Of a stretch of 6,678 nucleotides of DNA, positions 1 through 5,746 are shown in pieces (within the stretch, counting starts at the first letter, position 1; each line of letters begins with the position of its first letter). Made by a program: the position numbers and the translations under genes. The notes beneath the pieces are model-generated. The model was given only the letters and a program-made list of their open reading frames with translations. It was not told where the DNA came from and did no database searches. Source of the stretch: Parvularculaceae bacterium (GTDB lineage: Bacteria; Pseudomonadota; Alphaproteobacteria; Caulobacterales; Parvularculaceae); assembly GCA_013389125.1 (NCBI GenBank), contig JACADX010000381.1:1-6678 (forward strand). Direction: 5' to 3'.

Positions 1-1924
1 CCTCGGCTGTCGTCCGGTTATCGCCGGTCATCATGACGATCCTGACGCCCTCGCGGCGCAGCGCGTCGAGAGCGGCGGGCGTTGCGGCCTTGACCGGGTC
101 GGCGATTGAAAGGACGGCGACGGCGGCGGCGTCGATCGCGAGATAGATGACGCTTGCGCCGGCGCCGCGACGCTCTTCCGCTTTCGCCCGGAGCATCGCC
201 GTGGAGACGCCGAGTTCGGCCATGAACCGTTCGGCGCCGAGCGCGACATTGCGGCCGAGGACGACGCCGACGACGCCTTTGCCGGTCGGCGAATCGAATT
301 CCGACGGTTCGGCGAGACTTAATCCGCGCGCTTTCGCCGCCTCGACGATCGCCGTCGCGAGCGGGTGCTCGCTCCGGCTTTCAAGGCTCGCCGCGAAGCG
401 CAAGGCCGTCCCCTCGTCGCCGCCCTCTGCGACGTCGATCGCGACGAGGGCGGGCTTTCCCTCGGTCAAGGTTCCGGTCTTGTCGATGACGAGGGTGTCG
501 ACTTTCTCAAGGCGCTCGAGCGCTTCGGCGTTCTTGATGAGGACCCCGGCGCGCGCGGCCCGGCCGACGCCCGTCATGATCGACATCGGCGTCGCAAGCC
601 CAAGCGCGCAAGGACAGGCGATGATCAGCACCGAGACGGCGGCGATGAGGCCGTAGGCGAAGACGGGCTCGGGCCCGACAAGGAGCCACATGAAAAACGC
701 GCCGACGGCGACGGCGATGACGGCGGGAACGAACCACGCCGACACGTGATCGGCGAGGCGCTGGATCGGCGCGCGGCTGCGCTGCGCCTCGGCGACGAGG
801 CGCACGATTTGCGACAACATCGTATCGCGCCCGACTCGCGTCGCTTCCATGATCAGCGCGCCCGTCCGGTTGACTGTTCCGCCGATCAGCCGGTCGCCGG
901 CGCTTTTCGTCACCGGCATCGATTCGCCGGTCACCATCGATTCATCGATCGCGGATCGCCCGTCGACGACATCGCCGTCGACGGGAACCTTTTCGCCCGG
1001 ACGGACCCGAAGCCTGTCGCCGACGGCGATCGCCTCGATCGCGACGTCCTCGTCCGTTCCGTCGGCTCGGAGGCGCCGCGCGGTCTTCGGCGCGAGGTCG
1101 AGGAGGGCGCGGATCGCTCCGGAAGTTCGGGCCCGCGCCGCAAGCTCGAGGACCTGTCCCAACAGCACGAGAACGGTGATGACCGCCGCCGCCTCGAAAT
1201 AGACGGCGACGGTTCCGTGCGCGGTCCGAAAGTCCGGCGGAAACAGCGAGGGCGCGAGCGTCGCGACGAGGCTGTAAAGGAAGGCGGCGCCGGTCCCGAG
1301 CGCTATGAGGGTGAACATGTTGAGCCGGCGCGTCCTCAGCGAAACCGCCGCGCGCGCGAAGAACGGCCATCCGCCCCAGAGGACGACGGGCGCTGCAAGC
1401 GCCAGCTGCAGGAAGGGATTGAGCTTTGGCGGGACGAGCCGGTCGACGCCGAGGAGATGGGCGCCCATCTCAAGCGCGAGGACCGGCGCCGTCAGGACGG
1501 CCCCGACGAGGAAGCGGCGGCGCATGTCTGCGAGTTCCGGATTTGATCCGCCTGCGGATGACGGCGCCATCGGCTCGAGCGCCATGCCGCAGATGGGACA
1601 AGCGCCCGGCCCGTCGCGGACGATTTCAGGATGCATCGGGCAGGTCCAGTCGCCGTCCGGCGATCTCGCCGCGGCGGGCGGCGCCGGCGGGCCGTGTCGG
1701 GCGCTACGGGCCGGGACTTCGGCGCGCTCGCTTTCCGCCAAATAGCGCGCCGGCGCGGCCGCGAATTTCGCCTTGCAATGCGCGCTGCAGAAGAAGACGT
1801 CCGCGCCCTTATGCCTTAGGCGATGCGGCGAGGACGCCGCGACATCCATGCCGCAGACAGGGTCTTTGAGCGCCGGAGCGTCGGGGCGCAAGGGATCGGG
1901 AGCGAGGGCGGCGGCGACCGGCAT
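1..1924 (-). CDS. copA: Copper-translocating P1B-type ATPase, N-terminal 641 codons (3' end outside window)
   Basis: Inner-membrane pump expected to export Cu(I) from cytoplasm to periplasm using ATP. The frame is open from an ATG at 1924 to the left edge. Residues 21-60 are a YHS-like domain (DPVCGM at 21-26, FCSAHC at 45-50). Residues 93-118 are a second small metal-binding domain (CPMHPE, then CPICGM). Hydrophobic helices follow from about 137 to 260. The actuator TGES is at 332-335, the membrane copper motif CPC at 437-439, the phosphorylation motif DKTGT at 481-485 (Asp481), the nucleotide-binding His-Pro at 520-521, and TGDN at 632-635. What remains missing is the end of the P-domain and the last helices. 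There is no HMA (GMTCxxC) domain. An AGGAGA ribosome site lies 6 nt before the ATG. Cu(I) specificity follows from CPC and the CsoR-type operators upstream; Ag(I) is possible too. In pseudomonad naming this would be cueA/actP. Confidence 0.95.
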   Translation of the reverse strand, partial: MPVAAALAPDPLRPDAPALKDPVCGMDVAASSPHRLRHKGADVFFCSAHCKAKFAAAPARYLAESERAEVPARSARHGPPAPPAAARSPDGDWTCPMHPEIVRDGPGACPICGMALEPMAPSSAGGSNPELADMRRRFLVGAVLTAPVLALEMGAHLLGVDRLVPPKLNPFLQLALAAPVVLWGGWPFFARAAVSLRTRRLNMFTLIALGTGAAFLYSLVATLAPSLFPPDFRTAHGTVAVYFEAAAVITVLVLLGQVLELAARARTSGAIRALLDLAPKTARRLRADGTDEDVAIEAIAVGDRLRVRPGEKVPVDGDVVDGRSAIDESMVTGESMPVTKSAGDRLIGGTVNRTGALIMEATRVGRDTMLSQIVRLVAEAQRSRAPIQRLADHVSAWFVPAVIAVAVGAFFMWLLVGPEPVFAYGLIAAVSVLIIACPCALGLATPMSIMTGVGRAARAGVLIKNAEALERLEKVDTLVIDKTGTLTEGKPALVAIDVAEGGDEGTALRFAASLESRSEHPLATAIVEAAKARGLSLAEPSEFDSPTGKGVVGVVLGRNVALGAERFMAELGVSTAMLRAKAEERRGAGASVIYLAIDAAAVAVLSIADPVKAATPAALDALRREGVRIVMMTGDNRTTAE

Positions 1925-1930
1925 GAAGCG

Positions 1931-1936
1931 TCTCCT
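1931..1936 (-). promoter_or_regulatory. Ribosome binding site of the ATPase gene
   Basis: The minus strand reads AGGAGA with a 6-nt gap to the ATG at 1924. This fixes the start at MPVAAALAPD, ahead of the YHS domain. Confidence 0.75.
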
Positions 1937-1955
1937 GGCGGGGCGTCAGCGCCTT

Positions 1956-1985
1956 CCATATATACCCGCCTCGGGTATCCTGCAA
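1956..1985 (-). promoter_or_regulatory. Probable promoter of the ATPase gene, with CsoR operator inside
   Basis: On the minus strand, a TTGCAG -35-like box (1985-1980) is followed after 17 nt by TATATG (1962-1957; TATATA is available with a 15-nt spacer). The operator palindrome at 1962-1978 fills the space between the boxes, the expected place for a repressor that blocks RNA polymerase. The layout matches the oxidase promoter at 5294-5323 base for base in spacing. A second possible promoter lies further upstream: TTGACG (2027-2022), 16 nt, TAATAC (2005-2000), whose -10 overlaps the second palindrome. Box assignments are by eye. Confidence 0.5.
1962..1978. promoter_or_regulatory. Candidate CsoR operator 1 upstream of the ATPase gene
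   Basis: Perfect inverted repeat ATACCC-N5-GGGTAT with centre at 1970. The same 17-bp pattern occurs upstream of csoR and the oxidase gene at 5300-5316. G/C-tract palindromes flanked by A/T are typical of CsoR/RcnR-family operators (family knowledge). Binding by the CsoR encoded here is inference from the shared motif and location. Confidence 0.75.
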
Positions 1986-1986
1986 G

Positions 1987-2003
1987 ATACCACCATGGGG
2001 TAT
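1987..2003. promoter_or_regulatory. Candidate CsoR operator 2 upstream of the ATPase gene
   Basis: ATACCA-N5-GGGTAT, the same 17-bp pattern with one mismatch in the left arm. Its centre (1995) is 25 bp from the centre of operator 1. It overlaps the -10 box of the alternative distal promoter, so it could either silence that promoter or help a second CsoR tetramer bind. Confidence 0.6.
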
Positions 2004-2023
2004 TACAGCGCGCCGCGGCGGCG

Positions 2024-2539
2024 TCAATCGGCGTCGGAAAGGTCCTTCGACGACCAGTGAATGTGCCGGATGCGCCAGGCGTCGCCGTCGCGCGTCAGGA
2101 CCATCGTCTCCATCATCATCGCGTGGACCGGCTTCGTGACGTCGGTCCCCTTGGTTTCGCTTTCGGAAATGACGATCGCCATGTCGCCGGCGACGATTTC
2201 GTCGCGCTTCTTCAAGGTCGTCTTGACGCCCGACATGAACTGCATGTCGGCGCCCATATCCACCTTTCGAAACTCGTCGAGCGATCGCCCGGCGCGGCCG
2301 CCTTCGGCGATGATGACGTCCTCGGCGAGAAGCTTCTTGACCAGCGCTTCGTTCTGCGCGGCGAGCGCGACCGCGAACGCGTCGACGGCTTTCGCCGGCC
2401 CCGACGAGACAGCCGCATGCTGCTCGGCCGAGTGCTTGCTGTGATCGTCATGATCGCGGTGGTCCGCGAGCGCAGACGCCGGCAAAGCGATTGCAGCGAT
2501 CGACCATGCCATAAGCAGCGAGGTCAGACGGTTTCGCAT
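2024..2539 (-). CDS. Secreted NTF2-like (DUF4440/SnoaL-type) protein with His-rich N-terminus
   Basis: 171 aa. Residues 1-25 form a Sec signal peptide (MRNR, then a hydrophobic core, cleavage likely after ALA at 23-25), so the protein should be periplasmic. The mature N-terminus carries five histidines in 15 residues (His27, 30, 33, 36, 41) among Asp residues, a plausible metal-binding tail. Residues about 48-165 resemble the NTF2-like fold: an opening helix (AVDAFAVALAAQNEALVKKLL), a central strand pair, and the closing WRIRHIHWSS typical of DUF4440 proteins. Several Met residues (95-102, 141-146) may add ligands. The start is the ATG at 2539, 17 nt after the copB stop, with an AAGGGG-like ribosome site about 7 nt upstream; a longer reading frame to 2656 would remove the signal peptide from the N-terminus. 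Third gene of the oxidase-copB operon. Enzymatic activity is unknown; a copper-binding accessory role is inference. Confidence 0.85.
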   Translation of the reverse strand: MRNRLTSLLMAWSIAAIALPASALADHRDHDDHSKHSAEQHAAVSSGPAKAVDAFAVALAAQNEALVKKLLAEDVIIAEGGRAGRSLDEFRKVDMGADMQFMSGVKTTLKKRDEIVAGDMAIVISESETKGTDVTKPVHAMMMETMVLTRDGDAWRIRHIHWSSKDLSDAD

Positions 2540-2556
2540 ATTCAGTCCCCTTCCCT

Positions 2557-3429
2557 TCAGAACCAGAACCTGAGGCCCGCGACGAACGACACCGCCGACG
2601 GGTCCTTGCCGGCGGCGCGCGCGAAGTCCGCCGTGTCGCCGAGGCTTTTTTCCCACGCGACGCCGACATAGGGCGCGAATTCGCGTCGGATTTCATAGCG
2701 CAGCCTCAGGCCCGCTTCGGCGGTCGAAAGACCCGATCCCGTTTCGAGCGCTGGGACATCCTCGAAGGCGAAATTCAGTTCCACGCGCGGCTGCAAGATG
2801 AGGCGCTGCGTGAGGAGAAGCTCATACTCCGCTTCAAGCCGCGACGTGACGTCGCCATCGAAGCTGACGAAGACCGCCGCGTCGATCTCGAAGAGATAGG
2901 GCGACAGGCCTTGCGCGCCGATGACGCCGTAGGTTCGGTCATGAAACGGCGCGAAATCATGGCGGACGCCCGCCTGCAAATCCCAGAAGGAGCCGATGGC
3001 GCGCGAGAAGAGACCCTGGACTTCCGCCTCCTCGAACGCGTCGGCGGAGAAATCATACGCGCCTTCCGTCTTCACCCAGACCTTGTTGACGTCGCCGCCG
3101 GCGAAGCCTTGCGCGTCCCAGAGGAACAAGGGGTCGCCCGCGTTCGACTGATATTCGAAGCGCTCGCCCTCGACATAGGTCAAGACGCCGCCGCCATGAT
3201 GCTTTTGCATGTGACGGCGGACCGCGGCGGTCGCCTCCGCGTCGACGACCTCCTGCGCGAGGGCCGGCGCGGGCGCGGCGGCGACGAGCGCGAAGGCGGC
3301 GATCGCAAAGGCCGTTCCGCAGCCCTTTCCGCCGCTTTTTACGGGCGAGTCGCCGCCCGTGTTTCTCCGTTTCGGGACGAGCTGTCCGCGCGCCGGACGA
3401 TCGCGGCGAGGATGCCGGGGCTCCCGCAT
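2557..3429 (-). CDS. copB: Copper resistance protein B (CopB/PcoB), outer membrane
   Basis: 290 aa from an ATG at 3429 that shares a base with the oxidase stop (TGATG), implying translational coupling. A TTG one codon earlier is less likely. There is a basic N-terminal stretch, then a hydrophobic signal segment (about 39-57) ending in ALA-Q, with cleavage near 58/59. The rest matches the CopB beta-barrel family closely: GGDVNKVWVKTEG, EVQGLFSRAIGSFWDLQAGVRHDFAP, LEAEYELLLTQRLILQPRVELN, LRLRYEIRREFAPYVGVAWE, ending FVAGLRFWF. The final Phe is the usual outer-membrane assembly signal. Unlike PcoB, there is almost no Met-rich region between signal and barrel, only a short HMQKHH stretch (73-78). 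CopB is thought to bind copper or let it pass at the outer membrane; the exact role is unsettled. The n-region of about 35 residues is long, so the true start could be further in, but no good alternative start codon is visible. Confidence 0.93.
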   Translation of the reverse strand: MREPRHPRRDRPARGQLVPKRRNTGGDSPVKSGGKGCGTAFAIAAFALVAAAPAPALAQEVVDAEATAAVRRHMQKHHGGGVLTYVEGERFEYQSNAGDPLFLWDAQGFAGGDVNKVWVKTEGAYDFSADAFEEAEVQGLFSRAIGSFWDLQAGVRHDFAPFHDRTYGVIGAQGLSPYLFEIDAAVFVSFDGDVTSRLEAEYELLLTQRLILQPRVELNFAFEDVPALETGSGLSTAEAGLRLRYEIRREFAPYVGVAWEKSLGDTADFARAAGKDPSAVSFVAGLRFWF

Positions 3430-5264
3430 CAATGATGCTCCCCATGGCCCTGATGCGCGTCGTGTCCGTCGCGTTCTTCGGCGGGGGCCGGCTCACGCCC
3501 TTCGTGTTCCTCCGCTGACGGATGATCCGCGCCGCTCATCCGGCGAACCATGACCGTCTGCATCATGCCGGCCGCCATGTGATAGAGAAGATGGCAGTGG
3601 AACGCCCATTCCCCGGGCGCGTCGGCGGTGACGTCGACCGAGAATTTGTCACCGGGCTTGACGATGATCGTATGCTTCCTCGGCTTTCTCGCATGATCGC
3701 CGACGACGACGTCGAAGAACATGCCGTGGAGGTGGATCGGATGGCTCATCATCGTGTCGTTGACGAAGGTCAATCGCACGCGCTCGCCCTCGTGAAAGAG
3801 GATCGGCTCTTTCACGTCCGAGAATTTGACGCCGTCGAAGGACCACATGTAGCGCGCCATGTTGCCGGTAAGGTGCAGCTCGATCTCGCGCCCCGGCGCG
3901 CGGCTGTCGGGGTTCTCGTCAAGGCTTTTGAGATCCCCATAGGCGAGGACGCGGTGATCGACGCCCTCAAGCCCGACGCCGGGGTCGGCGAGGCGGTTCG
4001 AGGGCGCTTCGGCGACCATGTCGACGCCGACGCCGGTCGGATGCGGATGCGCGATTGCGCCGCCGGCTTCCTCGCCCTCTCCCATCGACGCATGATCCAT
4101 CGCGCCATGATCCATCGCGCCGTGATTCATGGAGGCGGCCCCGTGACCGTCGTGGCGCATCGCCATGTCGCGCATCGAAAGGATCGGCCGCTCGCGGAGC
4201 GCGGGGACCTCGGCGGTCATCCCGGCGCGGGGGCTAAGGGTTGCGCGCGCAAAGCCCGAGCGGTCGATCGTCTCGGCGAAGAGCGTGTAGGCGCGATCTT
4301 CAGGCGCCACGACGACGTCATAGGTCTCGGCGACGCCGATCTGGATTTCGTCGGTCTCGACGGGCTCGACATTGAGCCCGTCCGCCGCGACGACGGTCAT
4401 CGCAAGACCCGGAATGCGCAGGTTGAAAATCGTCATCGCCGAGGCGTTGATGATCCGCAGGCGCACGCGCTCGCCGGCCCTGAACAGCCCCGTCCAGTTG
4501 TCGCCGGGGCCGCAGCCGTTGACGAGATAGGCGTAGACGGCGCCGCTCAAGTCCGCGATGTCGGTCGGCGCCATGCGCATCGCGCCCCACATCTCGCGCT
4601 CTGAAAGCGCCGCGCCGAACCCTTCGTCGCCGGCGTCCGCAATGAAGTCGCCGAGCGTGCGCTTTTGGAAATTGAACGCCTCGGAGGATTTCTTCAGCTT
4701 ACGGAACAGCCGCTTCGGGTCCTCATAGGTCCAGTCGCCGAGCATGATCACGTGCTCGCGATCGTATCGGACGGGATCGGCGCCTTTGGGGTCGATGATG
4801 ATCGGCCCGTAATGGCCGACCTGCTCCTGGAGGCCCGAATGCGAGTGATACCAGTAGGTCCCCGACTGCTTCACCCGAAAGCGGTAGGCGAAGGTTTCGC
4901 GCGGGCGAATGCCGGGGAACGAGACGCCCGGAACGCCGTCCATGCCGGCGGGAAGGAGGATCCCGTGCCAGTGGACCGACGTGTCTTCATCGAGATGATT
5001 GGCGACGTTGATCGTCACCTCGTCGCCCTCGCGCCAGCGAAGGAGCGGGCCCGGGAAACGCCCATTAAGAAGAACGCCGCCGCTTTTTCGTCCGTCGACA
5101 AGAACGCGCGCGCGCGCGACGGCGAGATCGAACGTCGAGCCTTGCAGCGCGCCGCCGCCGAATAGGCCTTCCGACGCGCGCGCCGATCGCGCGCCAAAGG
5201 GCGAGAGGGCGAGCCCCGCGCCGAGCGCGGCGGATTGCGACAGGAAGCGGCGGCGCGAAATCAT
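3429..5264 (-). CDS. pcoA: Copper resistance multicopper oxidase (PcoA/CopA family), Tat-exported
   Basis: 611 aa, usual for the family. The N-terminus MISRRRFLSQSAA is a twin-arginine signal (about 1-30), so the protein is exported folded, probably after copper loading. Copper ligands are complete: HWH at 98-100, HSH at 140-142, HPIHLHG at 508-514, and HCHLLYHMAAGM at 556-567 (Cys557 type-1 ligand, Met567 axial). Three cupredoxin domains are implied at about 45-160, 165-345 and 460-575. A Met/His-rich insert at 364-396 includes repeated AMDHG units, and the C-terminal tail 581-611 holds nine histidines. Expected role: bind and oxidise Cu(I) in the periplasm. The start is the ATG at 5264; the AAGGA ribosome site is close (3 nt), but the Tat motif fits this start. 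First gene of the operon with copB and the NTF2-like gene, divergent from csoR. In pseudomonads the homologue is called copA. Confidence 0.96.
   Translation of the reverse strand: MISRRRFLSQSAALGAGLALSPFGARSARASEGLFGGGALQGSTFDLAVARARVLVDGRKSGGVLLNGRFPGPLLRWREGDEVTINVANHLDEDTSVHWHGILLPAGMDGVPGVSFPGIRPRETFAYRFRVKQSGTYWYHSHSGLQEQVGHYGPIIIDPKGADPVRYDREHVIMLGDWTYEDPKRLFRKLKKSSEAFNFQKRTLGDFIADAGDEGFGAALSEREMWGAMRMAPTDIADLSGAVYAYLVNGCGPGDNWTGLFRAGERVRLRIINASAMTIFNLRIPGLAMTVVAADGLNVEPVETDEIQIGVAETYDVVVAPEDRAYTLFAETIDRSGFARATLSPRAGMTAEVPALRERPILSMRDMAMRHDGHGAASMNHGAMDHGAMDHASMGEGEEAGGAIAHPHPTGVGVDMVAEAPSNRLADPGVGLEGVDHRVLAYGDLKSLDENPDSRAPGREIELHLTGNMARYMWSFDGVKFSDVKEPILFHEGERVRLTFVNDTMMSHPIHLHGMFFDVVVGDHARKPRKHTIIVKPGDKFSVDVTADAPGEWAFHCHLLYHMAAGMMQTVMVRRMSGADHPSAEEHEGREPAPAEERDGHDAHQGHGEHH
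4091..4135 (-). repeat. 15-bp tandem repeat in the oxidase gene coding the Met/His linker
   Basis: Two identical 15-bp units (4091-4105 and 4106-4120) are followed by a diverged third (4121-4135). On the minus strand they encode AMDHG-like pentapeptides (about residues 378-392), a Met/His copper-binding style of linker. Such short in-frame repeats expand and shrink by slippage, so unit number may differ between strains. Confidence 0.8.
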
Positions 5265-5285
5265 CGGTCCTTCGTCTACGGCGCG

Positions 5286-5312
5286 TTGACGCCCCGGATA
5301 TACCCATATAGG
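5286..5312 (+). promoter_or_regulatory. Probable csoR promoter, face to face with the oxidase promoter
   Basis: The plus strand has TTGACG at 5286-5291 and TATAGG at 5307-5312, a short 15-nt spacer; TAGGGT at 5309-5314 gives 17 nt. The -10 region lies inside the shared palindrome, so the same bound repressor would shut off csoR itself. The -35 assignment is firmer than the -10. Confidence 0.4.
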
Positions 5313-5323
5313 GTATCAGTCAA
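5294..5323 (-). promoter_or_regulatory. Probable promoter of the oxidase-copB-NTF2 operon
   Basis: The minus strand carries TTGACT at 5323-5318 (-35). A -10 candidate follows 15-17 nt later (TATATC at 5302-5297 or TATCCG at 5300-5295), about 30 nt before the ATG at 5264. The palindrome at 5300-5316 lies between and over the boxes. By my alignment 21 of 30 positions are identical to the ATPase promoter at 1956-1985. Confidence 0.5.
5300..5316. promoter_or_regulatory. Candidate CsoR operator between the oxidase operon and csoR
   Basis: Perfect ATACCC-N5-GGGTAT palindrome with an A/T spacer, centre 5308, 31 bp before csoR and 36 bp before the oxidase start. The same pattern occurs twice before the ATPase gene. 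A single site serving both divergent genes fits autoregulation plus operon control by CsoR. Confidence 0.75.
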
Positions 5324-5332
5324 CGACACGAT

Positions 5333-5338
5333 GAGGAG
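5333..5338 (+). promoter_or_regulatory. Ribosome binding site of csoR
   Basis: GAGGAG, 8 nt before the ATG at 5347. It decides in favour of this start over longer open frames through the region. Confidence 0.75.
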
Positions 5339-5346
5339 AGCCGGCG

Positions 5347-5679
5347 ATGGCGAAGGGTCGAAAATCGGCGCCTTTGGAAAAACCCGCGCCGCGCGGCGCC
5401 CATCGCGGCGGCGAGGCGCGCGCGAAAATCGTCAACCGCCTGAGGCGCATCGAAGGCCAGGTCGCGGGGCTCGCGCGCATGGTCGAGGATCAGCGCTATT
5501 GCATCGACATCCTGACGCAGATCGCCGCGGTCAAGGCGGCGCTCTCGAAGGTCGAGGACGCGGTCCTTGACGATCACGCCGCGCATTGCGTCGCCGTGTC
5601 GATCAGGAGCGGGAACGCCGATGATCAGCGTGCGAAGTTTTCAGAGCTCGTCGATTTAATCAGCAAGGTGAAGCGCTGA
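5347..5679 (+). CDS. csoR: CsoR-family copper-sensing transcriptional repressor
   Basis: 110 aa, all-helical DUF156/CsoR-RcnR fold. The family signature KIVNRLRRIEGQVAGLARMVEDQRYCIDILTQI spans 27-59. The metal ligands of Cu(I)-sensing CsoR proteins are present: Cys52 on helix 2, then His77 and Cys81 (the HxxxC pair in DDHAAHC). Having Cys, His and Cys points to Cu(I) rather than the Ni/Co sensing of RcnR or the formaldehyde sensing of FrmR. In the family, the apo tetramer binds a G/C-rich palindrome and Cu(I) binding releases it. Residues 1-24 form an extra Lys/Arg/Pro-rich tail beyond the short N-termini of many CsoRs. It is divergent from the oxidase operon with the palindrome between, so it probably represses itself, that operon and, through two more sites, the ATPase gene. 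Confidence 0.95.
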   Translation: MAKGRKSAPLEKPAPRGAHRGGEARAKIVNRLRRIEGQVAGLARMVEDQRYCIDILTQIAAVKAALSKVEDAVLDDHAAHCVAVSIRSGNADDQRAKFSELVDLISKVKR

Positions 5680-5694
5680 ATCCTTCGCGATCTT

Positions 5695-5729
5695 CCGGCG
5701 TTCGCGCTGAAAGCGCATCGTAACGCCGG
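5695..5729. terminator. Hairpin between csoR and the convergent membrane-gene remnant
   Basis: Outer stem CCGGCGTT (5695-5702) pairs perfectly with AACGCCGG (5722-5729). An inner stem GCGCT (5704-5708) pairs with AGCGC (5712-5716) around a GAA loop. It starts 16 nt after the csoR stop and lies just past the remnant's stop on the other strand, so it could end transcription from both sides. No T-run follows on either strand, so intrinsic termination is uncertain. Confidence 0.5.
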
Positions 5730-5746
5730 ACGCCGGGCAGCCGCCT

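Noticed and set aside
365..1546. Long plus-strand open frame (393 codons) opposite the ATPase gene
   Set aside because: Composition is Arg/Asp/Gly-rich without any domain, and it mirrors the codon pattern of the minus-strand ATPase whose motifs are all intact. This is a typical high-GC antisense shadow.
2540..2656. N-terminal extension of the NTF2-like protein up to 2656
   Set aside because: It overlaps the copB 3' end by about 100 nt and would bury the signal peptide. The ATG at 2539 has a ribosome site and the signal sequence directly after it.
1823..2671. Plus-strand open frame crossing the ATPase start, operators and the NTF2-like gene
   Set aside because: It spans a clear regulatory region and two opposite starts; no family features.
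4091..4135. Short repeats considered as a CRISPR-like array
   Set aside because: They are contiguous 15-bp units without spacers, in frame within the oxidase Met/His linker.
3522..4604. Long plus-strand open frame (360 codons) opposite the oxidase gene
   Set aside because: His/Asp/Arg-rich nonsense mirroring the oxidase; no ribosome site and no recognisable motif.
5235..5570. Plus-strand open frame running through the csoR promoter and the first part of csoR in another frame
   Set aside because: csoR in its own frame has a ribosome site, complete family signature and ligands; this is a shadow.
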